Shown here piece after piece: positions 1-5,085 of a stretch of 5,085 nucleotides of DNA. The position numbers and the translations under genes were made by a program. Location of the stretch: contig DMQR01000033.1 in NCBI GenBank assembly GCA_003455605.1, forward strand, positions 1-5,085. Direction: 5' to 3'. Position 1 is the first letter of the stretch; each line of letters opens with the position of its first letter. The notes under the pieces were generated by a model, which searched no databases, had not been told where the DNA came from, and saw only the letters and a program-made list of their open reading frames with translations. The stretch is from Cryomorphaceae bacterium. Its GTDB lineage: Bacteria; Bacteroidota; Bacteroidia; Flavobacteriales; Schleiferiaceae.

Positions 1-281
1 TTAGTAGAACCGATCAGCATTCGGAAATTTTCTACAGCGTTGTCTTTTTCCAAGATTGCGGCAACGATAGGGCCTGAAGTCATGAATTTAACAAGCTCAC
101 CGAAGAATGGACGCTCGCTGTGTACCGCGTAAAACGCCTCAGCATCAGCCTTAGAAAGTTGTGTCAATTTCATTGCAGAAATGCGGAATCCAGCTTCAGC
201 GATGTCGTTCAAGATGGCACCGATGTGTCCGTTTTGAACTGCATCAGGTTTAATCATTGTTAGGGTCTTAGTACCTGCAAT
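1..281 (-). CDS. ndk: Nucleoside diphosphate kinase, N-terminal part (3' end beyond window)
   Basis: Ndk moves the gamma-phosphate from ATP to nucleoside diphosphates through a phospho-histidine and balances the cytosolic NTP/dNTP pools. Reading leftwards from 281, 93 codons are visible with no stop, about two thirds of the usual 140 residues. The family hallmarks are clear: TMIKPDAV near residues 8-15 with the nucleotide-binding Lys11, NGHIG, the block [14 protein letters not shown] (50-63), FMTSGPIVA, and [11 protein letters not shown] ending in IGST. Lys11, Tyr51, Phe59, Arg87 and Thr93 match known active-site positions. The catalytic histidine lies past the window edge. The start is the odd point: family proteins begin about eight residues before TMIKPDAV, and that position here is ATT (281-279), giving MAGTKTLT if read as Met. 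The first in-frame ATG (257-255) is the internal Met of MIKPDAV and would cut off most of strand beta-1. An in-frame GTG at 320-318 overlaps the -7 box, so it is unlikely. Identity is near certain; the start is not. Confidence 0.95.
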   Translation of the reverse strand, partial: MAGTKTLTMIKPDAVQNGHIGAILNDIAEAGFRISAMKLTQLSKADAEAFYAVHSERPFFGELVKFMTSGPIVAAILEKDNAVENFRMLIGST

Positions 282-306
282 GTTTTGAGTTTTTTCGATT
301 TTTGGA

Positions 307-336
307 TTGCAAAGGTACACTTTTCCTGCACCTTTG
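307..336 (+). promoter_or_regulatory. Candidate promoter of the DHH phosphoesterase-gldI unit
   Basis: TTG (307-309) is followed after exactly 19 bases by CACCTTTG (329-336), one mismatch from the Bacteroidota -7 consensus TAnnTTTG. Transcription would start near 341-344, giving a very short leader of roughly 12 bases before the ATG at 355. It shares its bases with the opposing ndk promoter. Confidence 0.5.
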
Positions 337-338
337 CA
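308..338. repeat. Perfect 9-bp inverted repeat spanning the divergent promoters
   Basis: TGCAAAGGT (308-316) and ACCTTTGCA (330-338) are exact reverse complements separated by 13 bases. Each arm contains most of a -7 box, one for each direction, so the symmetry may simply reflect two face-to-face promoters. It could also be an operator that co-regulates ndk and the DHH gene. There is no T-tract, and the spacer is too long for a good terminator loop. Confidence 0.7.
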
Positions 339-339
339 T
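310..339 (-). promoter_or_regulatory. Candidate ndk promoter, Bacteroidota type
   Basis: On the minus strand a perfect TAnnTTTG box (TACCTTTG, 317-310) is preceded at exactly 19 bases by ATG (339-337), one mismatch from the TTG -33 element. A transcript would start near 303-306, leaving about 23 bases before the ATT codon proposed for ndk. The assignment rests on consensus match and position only. Confidence 0.55.
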
Positions 340-354
340 TTATAAGTCAAGAGA

Positions 355-1347
355 ATGAAAGAAATCCGACTCGACAATTTCATTGATGAATTTGATAAAT
401 CGCAGCGTATTGTGATTACAAATCATACTAATCCAGATGGGGATGCGATGGGAAGCGCATTGGCCTTGCAACGCATTTTGGAAAAGTTGGGCAAAACAGT
501 CCACGTGATAGTACCCAATCCTTATCCGAAATTCCTGTGGCATCTTACCGGTAATGACCGTGTCATGATCTACAGTAACGGAAAAAAGGCGGCCAATGCC
601 CAGATCGAAGCAGCGGACATGATCTTTCATCTCGATTACAACGCTTACCACCGCAGTGCTGATATGGAGGAGGCGCTCCGTGCCGCCCAGGCGAAAAAGG
701 TGATGATTGACCACCACCAACAGCCCGAGAGCTGGCCAGATTTTATCTATAGCGATACGGTCATGAGCTCCACTTGTCAGATGGTTTATGAATTCTGTAC
801 CATGTATAATTGGGATCAATTCTTAGATAAAGAATCCGCCGAATGCCTCTACACTGGTATAGTTACAGATACGGGCAGCTTCAAATTCAGCGCCACGACC
901 TCGCGCACCCACGAGGTTGCGGGCAAGCTCCTCGATTTAGGAGTGGAGAGCCAGCAGCTTCAAAATAAAATCTTTGATAGCCAACCTGCCGCTCGTTTGA
1001 AGCTGCTAGGTACAATGCTTGGACAAATGGAAACTAGTGCGGATGGTACGGTAGTGCTCTTGTATTTGAGTAAGGCCCAGTGCGATGCCCTTGGATACGA
1101 AAAAGGCATTACCGAAGGCTTCGTTAACTATGGCCTCAGTGTGGACGGCGCTCAGATCGCTTGTTTCATGCGTGAAGAAGAAGGCATCGTGAAGATCAGC
1201 CTTCGTAGCAAGGGATTGTTGGATGTGAATGAGCTGGCCCGGGCGTCTTTTAATGGCGGTGGGCATAAGAATGCTGCGGGCGGGCGATTGGATACCGATA
1301 TTGCCGCAGCCTTGGCGCATGCTAAAACTCATTTGCCGTGGTCGTAA
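355..1347 (+). CDS. DHH/DHHA1 family phosphoesterase, NrnA-like (oligoribonuclease / pAp phosphatase type)
   Basis: This 330-residue protein has the layout and length of the NrnA group: an N-terminal DHH domain (about 1-190) and a C-terminal DHHA1 domain (about 225-330). Visible metal-binding motifs are [12 protein letters not shown] (23-34, with His24, Asp28 and Asp30), FHLDYN with Asp94, the name-giving DHH (Asp119-His120-His121), and [11 protein letters not shown] with Asp172. The DHHA1 glycine-rich substrate motif [10 protein letters not shown] is at 301-310. All expected residues are present, so it should be active. Known family members degrade 2-5-nucleotide RNAs and dephosphorylate pAp in the cytosol; which activity dominates here cannot be read from sequence. 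It lacks the extra domains of true RecJ. The ATG at 355 sits just below a candidate promoter, and no other start fits. Its 3' end overlaps gldI by 10 bases, so the two are probably co-transcribed and translationally coupled. Confidence 0.93.
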   Translation: MKEIRLDNFIDEFDKSQRIVITNHTNPDGDAMGSALALQRILEKLGKTVHVIVPNPYPKFLWHLTGNDRVMIYSNGKKAANAQIEAADMIFHLDYNAYHRSADMEEALRAAQAKKVMIDHHQQPESWPDFIYSDTVMSSTCQMVYEFCTMYNWDQFLDKESAECLYTGIVTDTGSFKFSATTSRTHEVAGKLLDLGVESQQLQNKIFDSQPAARLKLLGTMLGQMETSADGTVVLLYLSKAQCDALGYEKGITEGFVNYGLSVDGAQIACFMREEEGIVKISLRSKGLLDVNELARASFNGGGHKNAAGGRLDTDIAAALAHAKTHLPWS

Positions 1348-1838
1348 GAGCAACGCTTGTGTTTATGGCAGCGCTGTTGACGAGTTGTGTACAGCCTGCT
1401 GAGGTTCAAGAGGAGCGTTCTGTGATGGATCCTATGGAGCGCAACAGGATGTATTTAGCACGAGAAAGACAATTGATAGATCAATACATCGAAAGCCACC
1501 AGTTAGAAGGTATTGAGCCGAATGGCTACGGGATGTTTGAATTGCCTGTGGCAGAAGGTGAGGGTGCGACGGCGGAAATAGGCGATAGAATAGTTTATGA
1601 AGCCACTGTATACCTGTTGGACGATAGTGGAGTGGGTCGTTATAGAGATACTATTGAACTTGGTTATAGCCAAGTAGAAGTGGGTTTACACGAAGCATTA
1701 GAGGGAATGAAAGAAGGGGACGTGAAGCTCGTTCTCATCCCCTCCTTTTTAGCGCATGGCATTGCGGGTGATTTGGACAAAGTCCCGCCTCAATCGCCGC
1801 TGCGTTATGATCTTCGTCTTATCCAGGTAAGCCGCTGA
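1338..1838 (+). CDS. gldI: GldI-like FKBP-type lipoprotein (gliding motility / type IX secretion associated)
   Basis: The product is a 166-residue predicted lipoprotein. Arg4, a short hydrophobic stretch and the lipobox LLTSC put the lipidated cysteine at Cys17. A charged helical segment (about 33-57, starting MERNRMYLARERQ) resembles the region before the FKBP domain in Flavobacterium GldI. A diverged FKBP fold covers about 78-166 (GDRIVYEATVYL, EALEGMKEGDVKLVLIPS, SPLRYDLRLIQV). GldI is one of the lipoproteins required for gliding in flavobacteria and is linked to folding of envelope components. Usual FKBP pocket residues are missing: the Trp59 position is Leu117 and the Tyr82 position is His140, so isomerase activity is doubtful. 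The GTG at 1338 is chosen because it gives a complete signal peptide; the ATG at 1365 would leave only MAALLTSC with no basic residue. Three in-frame stops (TGA TAG TGA) close the gene. The gldI assignment rests on neighbourhood plus architecture; a generic FKBP lipoprotein is the alternative. Confidence 0.85.
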   Translation: MVVRATLVFMAALLTSCVQPAEVQEERSVMDPMERNRMYLARERQLIDQYIESHQLEGIEPNGYGMFELPVAEGEGATAEIGDRIVYEATVYLLDDSGVGRYRDTIELGYSQVEVGLHEALEGMKEGDVKLVLIPSFLAHGIAGDLDKVPPQSPLRYDLRLIQVSR

Positions 1839-1840
1839 TA

Positions 1841-1966
1841 GTGAGAGCTGCTTTTGGATGTTTATTCATTGCGGTCATGCGAATGAATTGGCTCATGAAC
1901 TCCCCTGAAGTACAATCAGCGCCAGATAGTTCGAATCCAGCAGTATTACCGTTTCAAGTTCTGTAG
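1841..1966 (+). other. Doubtful 41-codon ORF between gldI and the first fusion gene
   Basis: A GTG two bases after the gldI stop opens a reading frame of 41 codons ending in TAG (1964-1966). The predicted peptide begins MRAAFGCLFIAV, is hydrophobic for about 12 residues, then continues MNSPEVQSAPDSS and ends AVLPFQVL. I recognise no family, the lipobox-like FGC lies too close to the N-terminus, and no ribosome-binding site is evident. It could be a small coupled envelope peptide, the decayed end of a former gene, or chance. The remaining 75 bases to the next gene hold the promoter described separately. Confidence 0.2.
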
Positions 1967-1972
1967 GTTTTT

Positions 1973-1992
1973 AACACAACCTTCTCTGTGTT
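1973..1992. repeat. Short inverted repeat over the -33 region of the fusion-gene promoter
   Basis: AACACA (1973-1978) and TGTGTT (1987-1992) are exact reverse complements with an 8-base spacer. The right arm covers the proposed -33 position. At six base pairs and A/T-rich, it is too weak for a terminator. It could be a regulator site but may be chance. Confidence 0.25.
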
Positions 1993-2017
1993 CTCTCCGG
2001 GATACCGCTTACCTTTG
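1988..2017 (+). promoter_or_regulatory. Candidate promoter of the cyclophilin-FKBP gene pair
   Basis: A perfect TAnnTTTG box (TACCTTTG, 2010-2017) lies 19 bases after GTG (1988-1990), one mismatch from the TTG -33 element. Transcription would start near 2022-2025, leaving about 18 bases before the ATG at 2042. A TAAAA tract (2026-2030) lies 11 bases before that ATG. The position excludes the upstream in-frame GTG at 1988 as the translation start. Confidence 0.6.
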
Positions 2018-2041
2018 GGACTCTTTAAAAATCACGTACAT

Positions 2042-3148
2042 ATGTTGAGAAGAATGCTCTTCGCGGGATTCGCGGCCTTCACTTTAGCAAGTTGTGGAGG
2101 AAATAAAGTCACAGTAAACGATGAGACCATCACCTTAGAAGATGGTATTTACGCTAAGTTAGAAACCTCCTTGGGCGAAATATTAATCGACTTCCATGAG
2201 GATTTGGTTCCGATGACTGCGGGTAACTTTATTGCCTTAGCCGAGGGCAATCATCCCGAGGTAGATGCAAAATTTCGGGATAAGCCTTATTTCGACGGTA
2301 CATTGTTCCATCGAGTAATTCCGGATTTCATGATTCAAGGTGGTGATCCGGACGGCACAGGTGCTGGTGGTCCAGGATATCAGTTCCCTCAAGAAATCGT
2401 AGAAACGTTGAAACACGATAAGGCAGGTGTGGTTAGTATGGCCAACGCTGGTCCTGGCACGAACGGGTCTCAATTCTTCATTACGCACAATCCTACACCG
2501 CACTTGGACGGTGGATATAATGTGTTCGCTCAAGTTTTGAATGGTCAGGAAATTGTAACGAATATTGGAGGTGTGGATCGTATGGGCTCAGATCGTCCTG
2601 TTGAGAAGGTAGTGTTGAATCACGTTGAAATCATCCGCGTGGGTGGTGAAGCGAAGAAATGGGATGCCGGTCAGGCATTCTTGGACGGAAAGCAGGGCGC
2701 AGATGATGCCAAGAAGGCGAAAGCTGCAGCCATTGAAGCCGAAATTGACGCGGCCTATCCGGAAGCGATTAAAACAGCATCGGGACTTCGTTATATCATT
2801 GAAACCGTTGGCGATGGTCCTAAGCCTGAGATGGGTCAAATAGTCCGTGTGAATTATTCGGGATATTTGATGGACGGTACTCTTTTCGATAGTTCTATTC
2901 GAGAAATTGCACGTGCAGGCGGTACCTATGATCCGCGTCGTGAGCCTTATGAGCCACTGCCCATGGAATACGGTCCTATGGCTCGTGTAATAGAGGGATG
3001 GAAAGAAGGTATCCAATTATTGTACGTTGGTGGAAAGGCAAAACTTATCATTCCTCCATATTTGGGCTACGGATCACGCGGGGCTGGTGGTGTCATTCCT
3101 CCAAATGCTTCACTAGTCTTTGATGTAGAACTCGTTCGAATCGATTAG
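2042..3148 (+). CDS. Lipoprotein cyclophilin-FKBP fusion (dual-family peptidyl-prolyl isomerase)
   Basis: This 368-residue protein joins two unrelated prolyl-isomerase folds. Signal peptide [18 protein letters not shown] has lipobox LASC, so Cys18 should be lipidated and the protein anchored in the envelope. A short tether (19-33) leads to a cyclophilin domain (about 34-200) with [14 protein letters not shown] (Arg91, Phe96, Met97, Gln99) and [16 protein letters not shown] (Asn135, Gln144, Phe146). The position of CypA Trp121 is His154, as in LDGGYNVF, which usually means weak cyclosporin binding. A WDA motif (207-209) and an Ala/Lys/Glu helix (about 217-240) link to an FKBP domain (about 245-368) with Tyr272, Phe282, Asp283, Val316, Ile317, Trp320, Tyr343 and Phe360 in the expected places. 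The loop between DSS and VI has 30 residues instead of 15. Likely a chaperone for exported proteins. I use the ATG at 2042 because an upstream in-frame GTG (1988) falls in the promoter and would bury the signal peptide. Confidence 0.93.
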   Translation: MLRRMLFAGFAAFTLASCGGNKVTVNDETITLEDGIYAKLETSLGEILIDFHEDLVPMTAGNFIALAEGNHPEVDAKFRDKPYFDGTLFHRVIPDFMIQGGDPDGTGAGGPGYQFPQEIVETLKHDKAGVVSMANAGPGTNGSQFFITHNPTPHLDGGYNVFAQVLNGQEIVTNIGGVDRMGSDRPVEKVVLNHVEIIRVGGEAKKWDAGQAFLDGKQGADDAKKAKAAAIEAEIDAAYPEAIKTASGLRYIIETVGDGPKPEMGQIVRVNYSGYLMDGTLFDSSIREIARAGGTYDPRREPYEPLPMEYGPMARVIEGWKEGIQLLYVGGKAKLIIPPYLGYGSRGAGGVIPPNASLVFDVELVRID

Positions 3149-3222
3149 GAAATGAATTACCGACATTAACAACAACTCTGAAAAACCCTACTCGGGTCTC
3201 CGTTTCATTAAAATTATTCCTC

Positions 3223-4155
3223 ATGGAAAACGGTATTTATGCCAAAATTGGTACTAAAAAAGGTGCCATCACTATCAAACTAGAACATGAAAAAACACCT
3301 ATGACCGTGGCGAACTTCGTCGGCTTAGCTGAGGGAACTATCGAAAATACCGTTACCGAAGTAGGCACTCCGTATTACAACGGGTTGACCTTCCACCGTG
3401 TTATCGCAGATTTCATGGTTCAAGGCGGCGATCCAACAGGAACAGGTGCAGGTGGCCCGGGTTACCAGTTTGAGGATGAAATCCACTCAGAATTAAAACA
3501 TAATCGTCCTGGAACGTTGAGTATGGCCAATTCTGGTCCAGCGACTAACGGTTCTCAATTCTTCATCACGCACGGACCGACCGATTGGTTGGACGGAAAG
3601 CACACGGTTTTCGGATACGTGGTTGAAGGACAAGATATCGTAGATGCAGTGGCCCAAGGCGATACGATGGATACCATCGAAATCTTGCGCATAGGTGCCG
3701 ATGCTGAGGTATGGGATGCATCTTCCGTGTTCACTACAGCTCGCAGCGTTGCAGAAGAGGCAGCGCGTGCCGCTCAAGAAGCTGCAGATGCTGCTATCGC
3801 TGACTTGAAAGCAGGTGCTGAGAAGACAGCCAGCGGTTTGATGTACATCATGCACGAAGAAGGCAAGGGGCCTAAGCCGACTGCCGGACAAAATGTGAAG
3901 GTGCATTACGAATTGAAATTAGCCGATGGCGTTGTGGTAGATAGCTCGTACTCACGTGGTACGCCTTTAGATATTCCTATTGGTGTGGGTCGCGTAATCC
4001 CAGGTTGGGATGAAGGTGTTCAGCTTTTGAATGAAGGTTCTAAGGCGACATTAATTGTCCCTTCAGAATTGGGCTATGGTCCTACAGGTGCTGGCGGTGT
4101 CATTCCTCCAAATGCAACATTGATCTTTAAGGTAGAGTTGGTTCAAGTAGGTTAA
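3223..4155 (+). CDS. Cytosolic cyclophilin-FKBP fusion (dual-family peptidyl-prolyl isomerase), paralogue of the preceding gene
   Basis: This 310-residue protein has the same two-domain plan as its neighbour but no signal peptide. Its first residues MENGIYAK align with LEDGIYAK (32-39) of the upstream protein, so it begins exactly where that protein's cyclophilin domain does. The cyclophilin part (1-158) keeps Arg59, Phe64, Met65, Gln67, Asn103, Gln112, Phe114 and, unlike the neighbour, Trp122 and His127 (DWLDGKH), the human CypA-like set. A WDA motif (164-166) and a very Ala-rich helix (about 173-200) lead to the FKBP domain (about 201-310) with Tyr229, Asp240, Val258, Ile259, Trp262, Tyr285 and Phe302; the usual Phe36 position is Val239. 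The loop between DSS and VI is the standard 15 residues. It should act on cytosolic folding. A TAAAA tract (3209-3213) precedes the ATG by nine bases. No consensus promoter is visible in the 74-base gap, so it is probably transcribed with the gene upstream. Confidence 0.93.
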   Translation: MENGIYAKIGTKKGAITIKLEHEKTPMTVANFVGLAEGTIENTVTEVGTPYYNGLTFHRVIADFMVQGGDPTGTGAGGPGYQFEDEIHSELKHNRPGTLSMANSGPATNGSQFFITHGPTDWLDGKHTVFGYVVEGQDIVDAVAQGDTMDTIEILRIGADAEVWDASSVFTTARSVAEEAARAAQEAADAAIADLKAGAEKTASGLMYIMHEEGKGPKPTAGQNVKVHYELKLADGVVVDSSYSRGTPLDIPIGVGRVIPGWDEGVQLLNEGSKATLIVPSELGYGPTGAGGVIPPNATLIFKVELVQVG

Positions 4156-4178
4156 GCCAGAACCAAGACTATCTAAAG

Positions 4179-4210
4179 AAAAATCCCCGGGCACAGCCCG
4201 GGGATTTTTT
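4179..4210. terminator. Strong bidirectional Rho-independent terminator
   Basis: A perfect 14-bp stem pairs 4179-4192 with 4196-4209 around the loop ACA. Its core, ATCCCCGGGC and its complement, is GC-rich, with five A on the left and a T6 run on the right (4205-4210), so it can act on both strands. It lies between convergent genes, 23 bases after the fusion-gene stop and directly against the stop codon of the aldehyde dehydrogenase. Confidence 0.95.
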
Positions 4211-4211
4211 G

Positions 4212-5085
4212 CTAGTAAAGATTCTTCAACAAGAAGTTAATGATTTTACGTTTTGCCGCGGTATAAGGGGCGGCAATGAAGTTGTTGATGGGCGGGCCCC
4301 ATTGGTAGAATTGGCTTCTCTTGTTTGTAAATTCTAAAAAGCCTGCGTGGCCGTTGGTCTTGCCCATCCCGCTGTGGCCTACACCACCGAAGGGGAGAAA
4401 GTTGTTGGCAATCTGCAGCAAACTCATATTCACTGCTGTTGCTCCGGCACGGGTGTGGCGTTGGATGTATTTGATGTTTTTGCGGGATTTCGCATAGATA
4501 TAAACTACAAGCGGATGTTCTCTGGTCCCAATCTCTTTCAAAGGCTCGTCCAAGTCGGTATAACCGAACACCGGTAAGAGCGGTCCAAAGAGCTCCTCAC
4601 GCATTAAGGCACCGTTTCTTGGCGGATCAACCACCATGGTCGGCGCGATTTTACGAGCTTCCACATTGGCCGTACCGCCCATATCTAAAATGCCTGCTTC
4701 GGTCTTGCTATCTTCAAGAATGCTATTGAGGCGATCAAAATTGCGAGGATTGACGATCTGAACGAAATCCGGGTGATTGGTCGAGTCGTCACCGTAGTGG
4801 CGTTTGACGGCCTCTTTAACGCCTTTGCGGAACGCATCTAATTGGCTCCGGTGTACGTATACGTGGTCGGGAGCAATACAGATCTGACCAGCGTTCATAT
4901 ACTTTGCCCAAGCCACGCGTTTCCCTGCTTCGTAACCGTTTGCACTGGCGTCCACGATTGTGGGGCTCTTGCCACCCAATTCCAAGGTGACCGGGGTTAA
5001 AAATTTACTTGCAGCCTCCATTACGATATGGCCCACGTGGGTCGAACCTGAGAAGAAGATATGGTCAAAACGCTGCGCTAAGAGC
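4212..5085 (-). CDS. Aldehyde dehydrogenase, ALDH3-type, C-terminal part (5' end beyond window)
   Basis: NAD(P)-dependent oxidation of an aldehyde to the acid is the family reaction; ALDH3-type enzymes often take medium- or long-chain or aromatic aldehydes, but the substrate cannot be told here. The frame is open from the right edge, giving 290 residues of an expected 450-470. In fragment numbering, FDHIFFSGST (6-15) is part of the cofactor-binding fold, TLELGGKSP holds the general base Glu35, and MNAGQICIAPD holds the catalytic Cys69; the 34-residue spacing is the family norm. EELFGPLLPV (163-172) and NNFLPFGGVGHSGMG (227-241) are typical, the latter pointing to the ALDH3 branch. A basic tail rich in aromatic and hydrophobic residues (AAKRKIINFLLKNLY) ends the protein and may help membrane association, which is a guess. 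A GTG at 5036 is internal, not a start. It ends at TAG (4214-4212) beside the terminator. It has no clear link to the isomerase genes. Confidence 0.95.
   Translation of the reverse strand, partial: LLAQRFDHIFFSGSTHVGHIVMEAASKFLTPVTLELGGKSPTIVDASANGYEAGKRVAWAKYMNAGQICIAPDHVYVHRSQLDAFRKGVKEAVKRHYGDDSTNHPDFVQIVNPRNFDRLNSILEDSKTEAGILDMGGTANVEARKIAPTMVVDPPRNGALMREELFGPLLPVFGYTDLDEPLKEIGTREHPLVVYIYAKSRKNIKYIQRHTRAGATAVNMSLLQIANNFLPFGGVGHSGMGKTNGHAGFLEFTNKRSQFYQWGPPINNFIAAPYTAAKRKIINFLLKNLY

Noticed and set aside
340..819. 159-codon open frame on the minus strand opposite the DHH gene
   Set aside because: It is antisense to a gene with intact family motifs and its product resembles no known family. 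The same applies to the minus-strand frames at 1006-1353, 2237-2533, 2588-3016 and 3493-3906.
1988..2041. In-frame GTG start at 1988 that would extend the first cyclophilin-FKBP protein by 18 residues
   Set aside because: The extension overlaps the -33 and -7 boxes and would place a non-signal stretch (MFSPGYRLPLGLFKN) before a clear lipoprotein signal peptide. The ATG at 2042 gives a normal signal peptide.
2625..2843. 72-codon plus-strand frame inside the first fusion gene, and a 76-codon plus-strand frame at 4347-4577 opposite the aldehyde dehydrogenase
   Set aside because: Both lie inside strongly supported genes, and their products show no domain or signal. The first is a basic out-of-frame read of the Ala/Lys-rich linker.
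3185..3197. ACCC-TACTC-GGGT hairpin between the two fusion genes as a terminator
   Set aside because: Only four base pairs and no T-run follow it, so it should not stop transcription.
3149..3222. A separate promoter for the second fusion gene
   Set aside because: I found no TAnnTTTG box in the 74-base gap. The nearest T-rich stretch (CCGTTTCA) does not fit, so co-transcription is simpler.
2683..3607. Repeated stretch TTGGACGGAAAGCA in both fusion genes as a mobile-element or recombination repeat
   Set aside because: The two copies encode non-equivalent protein positions (linker in one, cyclophilin LDGK motif in the other), so the match is probably chance. Other shared stretches, such as GGTGTCATTCCTCCAAATGC, fall at equivalent codons and reflect paralogy.
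4212..5036. Aldehyde dehydrogenase as a complete short gene starting at GTG 5036
   Set aside because: The frame continues upstream to the window edge with conserved family sequence (FDHIFFSGSTH), so the gene is merely cut by the window.

Overview
The window suggests a member of the Bacteroidota, most likely a Flavobacteriia-type or related gliding or type IX secretion lineage. Three things point there. A GldI-like lipoprotein sits directly behind a DHH phosphoesterase with ndk divergent upstream, an order typical of that group. The candidate promoters fit the Bacteroidota TTG-N19-TAnnTTTG pattern. There are no strong Shine-Dalgarno sites; A-rich TAAAA-type tracts precede two of the starts instead. 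No mobile element, CRISPR array, rRNA or tRNA is visible.

Layout. Positions 1-281 (minus strand) hold the first two thirds of ndk, cut by the window edge. A compact divergent promoter region follows (about 282-354), in which a perfect 9-bp inverted repeat contains both candidate -7 boxes. On the plus strand come an NrnA-like DHH/DHHA1 phosphoesterase (355-1347) and, overlapping it by 10 bases, a gldI-like FKBP lipoprotein (1338-1838). A 203-base gap holds a doubtful 41-codon ORF and a good promoter at 1988-2017. Two tandem, paralogous cyclophilin-FKBP fusion proteins follow: a lipoprotein form (2042-3148) and a signal-less form (3223-4155). A strong bidirectional terminator (4179-4210) separates them from a convergent ALDH3-type aldehyde dehydrogenase on the minus strand (4212 to beyond 5085).

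How the genes fit together. ndk and the DHH enzyme both belong to nucleotide and small-RNA turnover and appear to fire from one shared control region. The three genes at 1338-4155 carry five peptidyl-prolyl isomerase-type domains: one FKBP in GldI and one cyclophilin plus one FKBP in each fusion. This makes a prolyl-isomerase cluster with predicted members on both sides of the inner membrane. GldI and the first fusion are predicted lipoproteins of the envelope, while the second fusion should be cytosolic. The aldehyde dehydrogenase looks functionally unrelated.

Most of the window is ordinary core genome. The points worth a second look are the tandem dual-immunophilin pair with split localisation and diverged active sites, the shared palindromic promoter, the apparent ATT start of ndk, and the GldI domain without standard FKBP pocket residues. 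I see no clearly undescribed system.
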